Shown one piece after another: positions 1 to 13,907 of a DNA stretch of 64,000 nt. This stretch comes from Bog-756 sp963699085 (GTDB taxonomy: Bacteria > Actinomycetota > Acidimicrobiia > Acidimicrobiales > RAAP-2). Position 1 is the first letter of the stretch. Each line of letters begins with the position of its first letter. Made by a program: the position numbers and the translations under genes. The notes beneath the pieces were generated by a model. That model made no database searches. It was not told the DNA's origin and worked only from the letters and a program-made list of their open reading frames with translations. Where the stretch lies: positions 620,001 to 684,000 of the forward strand of contig CAVOTH010000004.1 in NCBI GenBank assembly GCA_963699085.1, given 5' to 3'.

Positions 1-3045
<3,045 letters not shown>

Positions 3046-3053
<8 letters not shown>

Positions 3054-4554
3054 CGTACACGGGTTTCTGAAGTTCGGCCGCGAGCTCCCGGCCCGGCGCC
3101 CGGTACCGGTGCGGATCCGCGACTGGAAGGAGGTCTACGAGCCGTTCACGCCCGAGGCCGCCGGCCAGCAGGGCGCGCGCTGCATGGACTGCGGGATCCC
3201 GTTCTGCCACGAGGGCTGCCCCCTCGGCAACCTGATCCCCGAGTGGAACGACCTGGTGTTCCGTGACGACTGGTCGGCGGCGATCGAGCGGTTGCACGCC
3301 ACCAACAACTTCCCCGAGTTCACCGGTCGGCTGTGTCCGGCGCCCTGCGAGGGGGCGTGCGTGCTCGGCATCAACAGCGACCCGGTCACCATCGAGCGCA
3401 TCGAGTACGAGATCATCGAACGGGCCTGGGCCGAGGGTTGGGTCGAGCCGGTTCGTCCGAGTACCCCGACCGGCAAGCGGGTCGCCGTCGTCGGCTCCGG
3501 ACCGGCCGGACTGGCCGCCGCCCAGCAGTTGTGTCGGGCCGGCCACGAGGTCGTGGTCTACGAGCGGGCCGAACGTCCCGGGGGACTGCTCCGCTACGGC
3601 ATCCCCGAGTTCAAGATGGAGAAGTCGGTCCTCGACCGCCGCCTGGCTCAGCTCGAGGCGGAGGGAGTCGAATTCCGGTGCGGAATGTCGATCGGTTCGC
3701 CCTCGCCGGACGTGCCCCGGGCCGTGGCCGAGGGCGCGACCGTCGTCCCCGCCGCAGACCTGGTGGCCGGCTACGACGCGGTGGTGCTCGCCGGCGGAGC
3801 GACCCAGCCCCGTGATCTGCCGGTGCCGGGGCGCTCACTCGGCGGAATCCACCGGGCCATGGACTACCTGAAGCCGTCCAATATGGTCCAGGAGGGGTCA
3901 CTGGCGGTCCCGCCGGTCACCGCCAAGGGAAAGCACGTCGTCATCATCGGCGGAGGCGATACCGGGGCCGACTGCCTGGGCACCGCCCATCGCCAGGGTG
4001 CCCTGGCCGTGCACCAGCTCGAGATCATGCCGGAACCACCGGCCGACCGGCCCGGGGACAACCCGTGGCCGACCTGGCCGCTCATCCTGCGGACGTCGGC
4101 GGCACTCGAGGAGGGTGGCCAACGCATCTTCTCGGTCACCACCGACGAGTTCCTGGACGACGGGACGGGTCAGGTCGCCGGCCTCCGCGGCCATGAGGTC
4201 GAGGTAATTGCCGGCGAGGATGGTCGACCGTCTTTCGTGGCGGTGGAGGGGAGCGAATTCGAGCTGCCCTGCCAGCTGGTGCTGCTGGCCATGGGCTTCC
4301 TCGGGTCCGAGCCCGAAGGAGTGGTGGCCGACCTCGGGATCGAGCTCGACAGTCGGGGCAGCGTGGCCGCTGACCGCGACTGGGCGACCAATGTCGAAAA
4401 CGTCTTCGTGTGCGGCGACATGACCCGCGGCCAGAGCCTCATCGTGTGGGCCATCGCCGAGGGCCGATCCGCCGCCGCCGCCGTCGACCGGCACCTCATG
4501 GGCTCGACGTCGCTTCCGGCACCGATCATCCCTGGGCAGCTCGCGTTGCGGTAG
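3046..4554 (+). CDS. gltD: Glutamate synthase small subunit (beta, NADPH)
   Basis: FAD/NADPH oxidoreductase subunit that passes electrons from NADPH to GltB. The GTG start at 3046 gives the family N-terminus MGDVHGFLKFGRE and overlaps gltB by 8 bases, typical of translational coupling; the open frame extends further upstream but without homology. The N-terminal iron-sulfur region has C46, C49, C54 and C58 (CMDCGIPFCHEGCPLGN) and a second cysteine group (LCPAPCEGAC) about residues 98-107. The FAD-binding motif is VVGSGPAGLAAAQQL and the NADPH-binding motif VIIGGGDTGADC. The length of 502 residues is close to the family norm of about 480-500. It is intact, unlike gltB, which favours sequence errors as the cause of the gltB breaks. 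Confidence 0.97.
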
Positions 4555-4631
4555 TCACGCTGCGTGGCGGCTTACCGCCATGTCCACCTCCGGCTGGCAT
4601 GATGAGGCGCCGTCCGGGGGAGGTCCGTGCA

Positions 4632-5336
4632 ATGAGGGGGTCGAAGGCTCGCATGCGTCATCACAGAAGCATGCGTCGCGGCAGAACATGGATGGTTGCG
4701 CCGGTGTTGGCGCTGGCAGTTCTGGCCGGCTGCTCGAACAATGCGGCGCTCCCGTCGGTAACCGTGGTCGGCGACTCGGTGACCTCGATCGAGCAGCCGC
4801 AACTGGAGTCCGCTCTCGCCAGAGACTATGCAACGACCTACATCGTGCATACCGGGGGTCACATCGGCGAGATGTCCGCCCTGTTGAACTCCTCGATCAA
4901 CTCCAACGGCACCCCGAAGGTCGTGATCACCAACCTCGGCACGACCGACGCCCTCCAGACCGACGGGGCTACGACGACCGGGTTCCTTCTGGCGCCGCTC
5001 GTCTCGGCTACGTCCGGTGTCTCCTGCGTGGTGCTCACCACCGTCAACGTGCGTACCGACTTCCGTCCCGACCAGGTTCCCGACGGAACCGTGGCCACCC
5101 GGATCAACCACCAGATCAAACTGCTCGAACAGTCGGACCCGACCAAGTACAAGGTCGTCGACTGGAATGAGTTCCTGGTCACCCTTCCCGCCGCGAGCAT
5201 CCCCACCTACCTCCAGGCGAACCGCCTCATGGAGACGGCGGCCGGCGCGACCTGGCTGGACCGGTCCGACCTGGCCGCCGTGCATTCGTGCGGCTCGACC
5301 CACCAGCCGACGGTTATCGGCCCCAACAACGCCTGA
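4632..5336 (+). CDS. Lipoprotein with SGNH/GDSL-like features
   Basis: A 234-residue protein with a basic N-terminus, a hydrophobic segment and a lipobox (VLAGC) giving a predicted lipid-anchored cysteine near residue 35. Directly after it comes VTVVGDSVT, which resembles block I (GDS) of SGNH-fold esterases, and VVITNLGTTDA resembles the later GxND-type block; a D-x-x-H-like pair lies near the C-terminus. These are weak resemblances, so hydrolase activity is only a suggestion. ATG at 4632 follows a gggggagg purine run; ATGs 21 and 39 bases downstream are alternatives. It stands alone between gltD and an acetyltransferase gene, with about 77 bases of spacer before it. Confidence 0.7.
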   Translation: MRGSKARMRHHRSMRRGRTWMVAPVLALAVLAGCSNNAALPSVTVVGDSVTSIEQPQLESALARDYATTYIVHTGGHIGEMSALLNSSINSNGTPKVVITNLGTTDALQTDGATTTGFLLAPLVSATSGVSCVVLTTVNVRTDFRPDQVPDGTVATRINHQIKLLEQSDPTKYKVVDWNEFLVTLPAASIPTYLQANRLMETAAGATWLDRSDLAAVHSCGSTHQPTVIGPNNA

Positions 5337-5364
5337 CGGTCAGGAGATCGGGAAGACTTCGTCC

Positions 5365-5955
5365 ATGCATCCATTCCGAGTCGGTACCTCGGATCTGCCG
5401 GAGGTGGCGACGACGCTGGCGAGTGCCTTCTGCGGCGATCCCGCGTGGTCGTGGGTATTCGCCGACCCGGAGACCCGGGAGGCGAACCTGCGGGCCGTCT
5501 GGTCGGTGCTGCTGGCAGGGGCGGTGGACTACGGCTGGGTGTCGATGGCTCCGGGCGCCGCTGCGGCCACTCTGTGGATCCCACCGGGTCGGCCTGAACT
5601 CACCGAGGGCGAATCAGCCAGGATCGAACAATTGTTCCACGAGCTGCTGGGACCCGGCGTCGACCGCGCTGACAGCCTGATGCGGGAGTTCGCCGCCGCC
5701 CGCCCCGGAGTTCCGGAACACTTTTACCTGAGCCTGTTCGGGACCCGTCCGGACTGCCGGGGTAGAGGGATCGGCATGGCCCTGTTGGCCACCGACTTGG
5801 CCCGGATCGACGCCGAACACATGCCTGCCTACCTCGAGTCGACCAATCCTGCCAACTTGGACAGATACCGGTCGATCGGATTCGTGGAGCACGGCGAGAT
5901 CACCCTGCCCGACGGTGGTCCGGTTGTAACGACAATGTGGCGGGACGCTCGCTGA
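5365..5955 (+). CDS. GNAT-family N-acetyltransferase
   Basis: A 196-residue protein of the GNAT fold. The acetyl-CoA-binding segment is FYLSLFGTRPDCRGRGIGMALLA, with the R/Q-x-x-G-x-G/A pyrophosphate loop RGRGIGMA, followed by the usual C-terminal YRSIGFVEHGEI, where a bulky aromatic sits close to the end of the fold. The N-terminal half (CGDPAWSWVFADPETR) matches the common actinobacterial GNAT subgroup. The substrate cannot be inferred. The gene starts 28 bases after the lipoprotein stop and could be co-transcribed with it, although the ATG lacks a strong ribosome-binding site. Confidence 0.87.
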   Translation: MHPFRVGTSDLPEVATTLASAFCGDPAWSWVFADPETREANLRAVWSVLLAGAVDYGWVSMAPGAAAATLWIPPGRPELTEGESARIEQLFHELLGPGVDRADSLMREFAAARPGVPEHFYLSLFGTRPDCRGRGIGMALLATDLARIDAEHMPAYLESTNPANLDRYRSIGFVEHGEITLPDGGPVVTTMWRDAR

Positions 5956-6005
5956 TGGCACCACCTGGGGAACCACCAGCCGGTAGACTCAGGTGACGAA
6001 GAGGA

Positions 6006-7148
6006 GTGACATCCTCGTCCCGAACGAGAAGAGCCCTGTTGACACACCCTCTCTCAGTCGACACAGGCGGTTCAGTCGAAACACGCACCGTGGAACCGCC
6101 TTCACCCCCTTCAACTCTCAAGCCGGTGATCGACGTCCTGCCCGACTCGGTTTACGACAACCCGACCTGGCGGGGGATGTCCTATTTCGCCCGCGATATC
6201 GCGATGTACGTGGCGCTGCTCGTCGCACTGGTCCTGGTGAGCAACGTGTTCGCCGTACTGGCGCTCGAAGTGGGGATGGGTCTCGTCGTCTCCGCCCTCT
6301 TCGTGGTGGGTCACGACGCAGCCCACGGGGCCCTGTTCTCCTCGAAGCGGATGAATTCGACCGTGGCGAAGTTGGCGTTCTTGCCGAGCTGGCACGTTTA
6401 CGAGGGATGGGTGCTCGGCCACAACCGGGTCCACCATCCCTACACCGTCCGCCAGGGATACGACTTCGTCTGGCACCCCACCACGCCCGAGCAGTTCGCC
6501 GGATTGGGTTGGTGGCGTAAGTTCGTCCACCGGGCCGAGTGGTCCTGGGTCGGTGCCGGGCCGTACTACATCCACCAGGTGTGGTGGAAGAAGATGATGG
6601 TGGGACCGAACCCGGCCCGCTGGGTCAAGGCGATCCGCAGGGACCGATGGATCGTGACGGCGTTCATCGCCGGAATGCTCGCTCTGTTCACCACCATCGG
6701 CGTGGTATCCGGTGACTCGGTAGCCGGTGTCATCTGGCTCGATTTGCGCACCGTGGTCCTGCCCTTCATCGGGTTCGCCGCCTTCATCGGCACGATGGTC
6801 CACGTCCATCACATCGCACCCGATATCCGATGGTGGAAGAAGGCCGAGTGGAACAAGTTCAAGGCCCAGATGGAGGGCACCACCGTGTTGCGGGCTCCGA
6901 AGGGATTCAACTTCTTCTTCCACTGGATCATGGTCCATGTTCCGCACCACGTGGACATGCGGGTGCCGATGTACCACCTGGAAGAGGCCGCCGACGCAAT
7001 CGAGGCGGCCTTCCCCGGAACGATCATCGACAAGCCGTTGCGGTTCCGGGACTTCGTGGCCAACTCCCGGGCGTGCAAGCTCTACGACTTCGACCTCGGG
7101 CGTTGGATGACCTACGCCGAGGGCAGACGGTCGCTCGTCACATCCTGA
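6006..7148 (+). CDS. Membrane fatty acid (acyl-lipid) desaturase
   Basis: A 380-residue di-iron membrane desaturase that introduces a double bond into membrane lipid acyl chains. The three histidine boxes are complete: GHDAAH (H103, H107), HNRVHH (H139, H143, H144) and HVPHH (H311, H314, H315). Hydrophobic pairs lie at about residues 62-105 and 215-260. The pattern is closest to omega-6/delta-12 (DesA-like) enzymes; the regiospecificity is not certain. GTG at 6006 has a strong purine-rich site (gaagagga) just before it. A TAGACT -10 box at 5984-5989 would give a short leader of roughly 10 bases. The first 40 residues are polar and proline-rich and not part of the core fold, so a start further in is possible. 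Confidence 0.92.
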   Translation: MTSSSRTRRALLTHPLSVDTGGSVETRTVEPPSPPSTLKPVIDVLPDSVYDNPTWRGMSYFARDIAMYVALLVALVLVSNVFAVLALEVGMGLVVSALFVVGHDAAHGALFSSKRMNSTVAKLAFLPSWHVYEGWVLGHNRVHHPYTVRQGYDFVWHPTTPEQFAGLGWWRKFVHRAEWSWVGAGPYYIHQVWWKKMMVGPNPARWVKAIRRDRWIVTAFIAGMLALFTTIGVVSGDSVAGVIWLDLRTVVLPFIGFAAFIGTMVHVHHIAPDIRWWKKAEWNKFKAQMEGTTVLRAPKGFNFFFHWIMVHVPHHVDMRVPMYHLEEAADAIEAAFPGTIIDKPLRFRDFVANSRACKLYDFDLGRWMTYAEGRRSLVTS

Positions 7149-7188
7149 CAGCGGGCGGTCGGTCAACGTAGGTGCCGGCTTCGGTGGC

Positions 7189-8103
7189 TCACCCGGGACG
7201 GGTGGCCCCGACCAGTGTGGCCCAACCGGCCGGTTCTACTCGGACGACGGCGCCGGTGTGGGGTGCATCCACCATCAGCCCGGAACCGACATAGATCCCT
7301 ACATGGTCGACGCCGGCCGGGCCGGTTCCGAAGAACAACAGGTCTCCGGGAATGACAGTCGAGCTGCCCGAAACCGACGGCCCGAAGTTGAACTGGTCCT
7401 GGGCCACACGGGGCAGGCTCACTCCTGCCGCGGAGTAGGCGGCTCGAGTCAGTCCTGAACAATCGAAGCCGCCTGACCCGGTTCCACCCCACAGGTAGGG
7501 GGTGCCCAGTTGCTGGGCCGCGAATTCCAGGGCGGCCACAGCGGTTCCGTCCACTGTCGGGTCCTCGCCGAAGGCCAGGGCGAGGACGAGGACGGTGTCC
7601 ACATAGGGGGTGCTGTGGTTATAGGCGTAAACGGCGGCGTGCAGCCTGGCTGCGGAACCCCCACCGTCGGCGCACAGCATGGCGGCGGCCGTATAGACGG
7701 CGTCCACCGGGTCGTACGGACTGGGCGGTGAGTCCCCACCCGGGCCGACCGTGGCGTAGGCGGTGAAGGTAGCGGGCTCGAATTGCATTGGTCCCTCTGC
7801 CCCGGCGGAGTTGGCCCCGGAGGCGACGCCCGGTGCCGTCGACGTGCCACTGTGGGACTCGACGGTGCCGATGCCGGCGAGAACACCCCAAGGCAATCCG
7901 GCACAGGTGGCTGCAGCCGCTTGCTCCATCGCCGCCCAGCCGGCCGGTAGCGACGGTGCCCGGTCCGGCGCCGCGTCCGGCGTGGCGGCTCCGGTTGACT
8001 GGCCAGCGGAGGAGGTACCTCCGAAAATGGCGGAGGCCAGGACGGTCACAGCCAGAACGAGGGTGATGACGATCAGGGCGGCGATGCCCACCAGCTTGCC
8101 CAC
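7189..8103 (-). CDS. Secreted bifunctional wall hydrolase: lytic transglycosylase-like plus NlpC/P60
   Basis: A 304-residue protein with an N-terminal transmembrane/signal segment (about residues 5-27). The first catalytic domain is lysozyme/transglycosylase-like: GVLAGIGTVESHSG carries the probable catalytic Glu, and EGPMQFEPATF is the usual second motif. The second domain is NlpC/P60: GTPYLWGGTGSGGFDCSG carries the nucleophile Cys, DHVGIYVG the His, and DAPHTGAVV the third polar residue. This domain order is known from wall hydrolases such as CwlT, which cut both glycan and peptide bonds in peptidoglycan. GTG at 8103 follows an AGGGGT site. It is convergent with the desaturase gene. No conjugation genes are nearby, so a housekeeping or cell-division role is more likely than DNA transfer. 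Confidence 0.9.
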   Translation of the reverse strand: MGKLVGIAALIVITLVLAVTVLASAIFGGTSSAGQSTGAATPDAAPDRAPSLPAGWAAMEQAAAATCAGLPWGVLAGIGTVESHSGTSTAPGVASGANSAGAEGPMQFEPATFTAYATVGPGGDSPPSPYDPVDAVYTAAAMLCADGGGSAARLHAAVYAYNHSTPYVDTVLVLALAFGEDPTVDGTAVAALEFAAQQLGTPYLWGGTGSGGFDCSGLTRAAYSAAGVSLPRVAQDQFNFGPSVSGSSTVIPGDLLFFGTGPAGVDHVGIYVGSGLMVDAPHTGAVVRVEPAGWATLVGATRPG

Positions 8104-8307
8104 GGGGACCCCTTGATTGATGGGGGAACGAGGTGAGCGCGCTGCTCAAACCGGGACCGTGGCGGATTCAGTATTTCGGCCAATCGACCTTGCCGTCCCA
8201 GTGGATCACCGATTCGTGGCGGTGACAAGGGCCAATCAACTGGGGGCCAATTGGTGGTTCCGTACGTCACCCTGGTACCTGCGACTCGTTCCGTGCAGCC
8301 TTGCTCC

Positions 8308-10061
8308 CTAGGTTCTAGGCATTCGCTCGTGCAGTCGGTCGAGTCCCAGGTCCGGTTCCTGTCCGAACTCGGGCATCGGGGTGAAGGCCCAGGTGGGTGA
8401 TCCGTCATCGCCGATCCCGGTCCGCTCCAGGGTCCATCCCTCGTAGGTCTTGAGGAAGTGGTGGTGATGGCAAAGGAGGGCAAGATTGTCGAGTGCCGTC
8501 GGGCCGCCTTCGGCGAAGGGGATCGACGTGGTCGATCTCCAGCCCATAGGGCACCCCACATCCAGGAACCACGCAGCGCCGGTCCCGATGGGCCAGGGCG
8601 GTGCGGAGTCGGCGGTTGATGGTGCGCCCGAGGTGGGAGACGGCCCGGATGTCGCCGGACCGGTGGAACACCAGCCGCAGGAAGGAGTCACTGGCCAGGT
8701 CACGGGCCATGGCCACCGGGATCGGCCCCTGGTTGTCGATCTCACAGGCTTCGCCGGCTTCGACCTGTCCCCGCAGAGGGCGTCGAGGTCGACCCGCACC
8801 ACCAGTGAACAGGTCGGGGGACGATCGATGACGTCCCGTTCGGGGCCGGTAGGTACCCCGTCGGGGCCGACCGGTAGTCGGGGTGCGGTGCTTCCGGTTC
8901 TGTCTTTCCCGGTTCTGTGCTTCCCGGATGCAGGAGGTGGCGTCCCCCGGGCGGCGGTGATCGGTCGGTCGAACACCCCCGAGCCCGGTGTCCAGTTGCC
9001 GGGAGATGTGCTCATCGGGTGGCCCGGGGTCGTCGTCGTCCACCACGGTCGAGCCATCCCCGGCCAGGGTCCGACCGGTGACCAGGAGGAAGAAGGCGTC
9101 GGCTTGGAGGGCCCGGTCCGGCTCGGACCGGTCGTTCGGCTCGGAGTCGGTCGTATTGGCCTGGTCGGTCGAGTTGGCCTGTGCCGCCCGGTCGGTCGAG
9201 TCGGCCTGGTCGGCCTGTGCCGCCCGGTCGGCCTTCCGGAGCTGGGAGACGGTGTAGCGCAGCTGCTCTAGGACCTTGGCCCCCCGGTCGGCGGTGTCAC
9301 GACCCTTGAAGCAGAAGGCACCCTCGCCGTCGAACCACGACGAGAAGTGACGGTCGCCATGGACCCGGCGGATGGCGGCCAACGGGTCATCGCCGGCAGA
9401 GGCCACCCGGGCCCGGTGGCACCGGTCTTTGACCGTGTGGAGGGGCGCATCGGCGGCTCCGGCCAACAGGGAGGCCTCCATGTCGGGATCGAGCACGGCC
9501 GCCCCCGACAGCTCGGTGACCTTGGGGCCCGACAACGTGCCACTCCGCAAGGCCTCTTCGGTGCCGGGGAGTTCCGGCAGGCGGCGGCCCACCTCCAAGG
9601 TGTTGCGGGCCTGGCCCACCGGGACCCCCTCCAGTTCGGCCAGCATGACCGCCGGGGAGCGGTGTCCACCGTCCCGCCACACCCCCGAGTCGTCGATCCG
9701 GGGAGCGAGCAGGGTCTTGGCTGCCATCGACAGCCGTTCGACTTCGGCGTACATGCCATAGAGCTCGAGCGGCGTCGCCTCCGGTCAGGCGGTGCGGCTC
9801 CAGGGTGGCCACGGCAGCCGACAACAGCTCGATGGCCGATCTGACCGGGACCCCGACCCCGACCCCGGATCCAGATCCGTCCCCGACCCCGCCGCCGGAT
9901 CCAGATCCGTCCCCGACCCCGCCGCCGGATCTAACCCCGACCCCGGATCCGGAAGTCTTGCCGGGCGTCGAAAATGACGGTGGTGCGTCGGCCAACACCC
10001 GGGGCATCGGTGCACCATCCGATCCCCACCCTGTCTGGTCCGCCTGCGCCGTTGAAGTCAC
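8308..10061 (-). pseudogene. 13E12-type DUF222/HNH endonuclease, frameshifted
   Basis: One long gene of the actinobacterial 13E12/DUF222-HNH family, recoverable only by switching frames. The N-terminus (ELLSAAVATLEPHRL, near 9800) moves frame around 9760 into MYAEVERLSMAAKTLLAPRI and the rest of DUF222. It moves again near 8985, then near 8769-8772 (a c run one base short) and near 8518-8521 (a g run one base long). The HNH region reads CVVPGC...GLEIDHV and continues as PFAEGGPTALDNLALLCHHHH. Each change is one base at or near a homopolymer. The start is uncertain: ATG at 10061 is the longest choice and places a Gly/Ser-rich linker, encoded by a 30-base tandem duplication, before DUF222. This family occurs in many copies in actinobacteria, and its role is poorly known. 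Confidence 0.82.
9871..9930. repeat. Perfect 30-bp tandem duplication
   Basis: Two identical adjacent 30-base units (9871-9900 and 9901-9930) inside the N-terminal Gly/Ser-rich coding part of the HNH gene, with shorter partial copies of the ccgaccccg core on both sides. The length is a multiple of three, so the frame is kept and only the linker length changes. Confidence 0.9.
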
Positions 10062-10258
10062 GACCGAATACTGGTCGAGGGGTGTGACACACGTCGGTTC
10101 GCATCGCGCCGACAGGTGGCACGGTCGGGCTCGGGCAAACCCTCCAGGTAGGCCGTCACCTCGGGATCGGTATCCACGGTCGCAGGTTCGAGGCCGATAG
10201 AGGGCATGACTCGGTACACTCGGGCGTCCGCCGTTCGGGCGGTCGGGGAGGAAGCATC

Positions 10259-11893
<1,635 letters not shown>

Positions 11894-11895
11894 GG

Positions 11896-12126
11896 GTGCC
11901 CGACCTCGAGGAGCTGGCCGATCGCCTCGGGTCGATCGCCGAGGACCTGGCCGACGCCGCCCTGGACCGTCTGCGCCGCAACGCCGACGCCGTGCGATCG
12001 GGAGGCGAGCCGGATCCGGAGCTGACGGCGGAAGAGCGGCGGATCACCCGGGCCCGCCGCTCGGTGGAGAAGGCAGCCACCCTGTTGGGGGGGCGCGGGC
12101 CGGAGGCGTCTGACGACGGCCCGTGA
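11896..12126 (+). CDS. Small conserved hypothetical protein
   Basis: A 76-residue, mostly helical, charged protein (start MPDLEELADRLGSIAEDLAD, later AEERRITRARRSVEKAA). It starts at GTG 11896, two bases after the acyl-CoA ligase stop, so it is very probably co-transcribed. There is no membrane segment, signal or metal motif. Small helical proteins of this type are common in actinobacterial genomes; the function is unknown. Confidence 0.6.
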   Translation: MPDLEELADRLGSIAEDLADAALDRLRRNADAVRSGGEPDPELTAEERRITRARRSVEKAATLLGGRGPEASDDGP

Positions 12127-12141
12127 CCCCATCGGCCGGAC

Positions 12142-12147
12142 CATGAT
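12142..12147 (+). promoter_or_regulatory. -10-like box for the RDD gene, leaderless arrangement
   Basis: CATGAT ends six bases before the GTG start at 12154, so transcription would begin at or next to the start codon. No clear -35 is seen. Support comes mainly from the same spacing at other genes in the window. Confidence 0.45.
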
Positions 12148-12153
12148 CCACAG

Positions 12154-12903
12154 GTGACCTACACGACGGCACCCCCGAACTGGTACTCCGACCCCGAGGT
12201 CCCCGGCGGCCTGCGCTACTGGGACGGTGCCGCGTGGACGTGGCACCGGGTCGCTCCACCGGGTCTCCCTCCGGACCAATATGGCGGCTACCCGTACGGC
12301 GGCTACCAATATGGCGGCAACCCCTATGGCGGCAACCCCTATGGCGGGTGGGGGATGCCTACGTGGAAGGGGGCAAGCCTCGGGCGTCCGCCACAGGGAT
12401 CCGGTTCACTGGCGGACCCGGGACGGCGACTCGTCGCCCGACTGCTCGATGCGCTGGTGCTGCTCCCGGTCTTCGTGGTCCTGGCGGTGGTGACGCTGCT
12501 GATCGCCGCTCCCCACTTCGGGCCCCTATTCCCCCAGTTGCCCAACTATTCCCCGATGCCGAACGGCTCGGCGGCGACGGCGATCCCGACTCCGGGCTTC
12601 GTGTGGCTCTACCTGACAATCTTCGGATGTGTCCTAGCCATGGGACTGGTCATGCTCGCCTATCAGACGGTGATGGTGGCCCGGTTCGGTCGGACCCTCG
12701 GGATGCGATGGCTCCGGATCCGTCCGCTCGGTACCGACGGAGTGCCACTCGGGTGGGCCCGCTCGTTCGTCCGGGCGCTGATCTACTGGTTGTTCACCTT
12801 TGTCGGATGGATCGGCCTGATCAATCCCTTGTGGTGCCTGTGGGACGACCAGCACCAGTGCCTACATGACAAGGTTGCCGACTCGATCGTCGTCAACGAC
12901 TGA
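12154..12903 (+). CDS. DUF2510-RDD family membrane protein
   Basis: A 249-residue protein. Residues about 8-30 form a DUF2510 segment (PPNWYSDP...LRYWDGAAWTWH), a short extracytoplasmic or surface motif common in actinobacteria. Next is a Tyr/Gly/Asn/Pro linker of YGG repeats (12276-12349 in DNA). Then comes an RDD domain (ADPGRRLVARLLDALVLL, with the Arg and Asp of the family name) with about three membrane segments and the conserved HDKVADSIVV end. RDD proteins are membrane proteins of mostly unknown function; some affect ion balance. The GTG at 12154 has no ribosome-binding site but a -10 box six bases upstream. Confidence 0.88.
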   Translation: MTYTTAPPNWYSDPEVPGGLRYWDGAAWTWHRVAPPGLPPDQYGGYPYGGYQYGGNPYGGNPYGGWGMPTWKGASLGRPPQGSGSLADPGRRLVARLLDALVLLPVFVVLAVVTLLIAAPHFGPLFPQLPNYSPMPNGSAATAIPTPGFVWLYLTIFGCVLAMGLVMLAYQTVMVARFGRTLGMRWLRIRPLGTDGVPLGWARSFVRALIYWLFTFVGWIGLINPLWCLWDDQHQCLHDKVADSIVVND

Positions 12904-12923
12904 GCGGAGCGGCTTCACCGCCG

Positions 12924-13778
12924 TCAACGACTGAGCGGCACCATCGGCGTCTCGCGTGCCTTGGTGCGTTCGGGCAGCAGCAGGATCGAGGCGCCGAGGA
13001 AGCACAGGCCTCCCACGAACGTGCCGATGGTCGTCCACGACTCACTGCGCAGCTCACCGGACACCAGTGTCTTGGAGGCCACGGCGGATACACCGAAGGC
13101 TACCGAGCCGATCAGATTTCCCACGGCGATCCACCAGTCGAGGTGGCGAGGTTGCCACCGCACCGCGCCGTGGCACACCTCCGCGTAGGAGAGGTAGCTC
13201 GAGACGAGGAAGCAGATCGATCCGAGGGCGTCGGGGCGCCAGACGCCGTGGTTGACCGCACCGGCACTCGAATAGCTGACGGCGACGGCGTGACCGGTAC
13301 TGATGTTGAAGAAGATGGTGCCGACGCTCTGGATGACAGCGGCCGACCAGTCGATCTGACGGGGGCGGAAGACAAACAGACGGTGCGCCCGGGCGCCTGC
13401 GCCGATGGACCCGGGGGAGTCCACACCGACGACCTGGCCGTACAGCAGCAACCCGGCCGTGGTGAAGAAGATCGACCCAACGAAGTAGATGAGATTGTCC
13501 GTCCGGGACCCGACGGAGGTGGCCAGCGTCGGGATGGCCGCCACCGCGAAGCAGCTCGATCCGATGGCGAACAGGACGGCGATCCACCACCCGAGCGCCT
13601 GTGGTGCCCACCAGGTCGACTCCGAGGCGGTGTGGGCCCGTTTGCGCTCCCTCCTCGAGTCCCACCGGACGACCGTGCCATCAGTCATCTGGAGGGTCCG
13701 CTCGGTGATGAACGGACCAAACCCCCGCGAGCCGATCTCCTCCCAGTCGTCATGGAGCGTCGATTTGGGGGAGGTCAT
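12924..13778 (-). CDS. Six-helix membrane protein, YrhK-like repeats
   Basis: About 284 residues from ATG 13778 (starts at 13787 or 13808 are possible). After a 60-residue soluble N-terminus there are six hydrophobic helices arranged as three similar pairs, for example LGWWIAVLFAIGSSCF, IYFVGSIFFTTAGLL, LGSICFLVSSYLSYAE, LDWWIAVGNLIGSVAFG and IGTFVGGLCFLGASILLL. The recurring G-S-I-x-F and W-W-I-A-V pieces suggest internal repetition of a two-helix unit like the YrhK domain. That family name is a tentative match and the function is unknown. It is convergent with the RDD gene and divergent from the small DUF2510-like gene. Confidence 0.72.
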   Translation of the reverse strand: MTSPKSTLHDDWEEIGSRGFGPFITERTLQMTDGTVVRWDSRRERKRAHTASESTWWAPQALGWWIAVLFAIGSSCFAVAAIPTLATSVGSRTDNLIYFVGSIFFTTAGLLLYGQVVGVDSPGSIGAGARAHRLFVFRPRQIDWSAAVIQSVGTIFFNISTGHAVAVSYSSAGAVNHGVWRPDALGSICFLVSSYLSYAEVCHGAVRWQPRHLDWWIAVGNLIGSVAFGVSAVASKTLVSGELRSESWTTIGTFVGGLCFLGASILLLPERTKARETPMVPLSR

Positions 13779-13872
13779 GGCGCACATGATGGCCGAACAC
13801 GGCACCAACGTGTCCGATCAGCCCCCGAACATGGCCAAAACATGAACGCAGGGTGACTGACATGAACGAGAC

Positions 13873-13901
13873 GTGACATTAAAGTGAACGTACGGTAAAC
13901 T
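13873..13901 (+). promoter_or_regulatory. Promoter with -35, -10 and leaderless start
   Basis: GTGACA (13873-13878), a 17-base spacer and TAAACT (13896-13901) sit six bases before ATG 13908, placing the transcription start at the A of the start codon. Three TGAACG direct repeats at 13843, 13863 and 13885, spaced 20 and 22 bases, overlap this promoter and could be an operator. Confidence 0.72.
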
Positions 13902-13907
13902 ACATCG

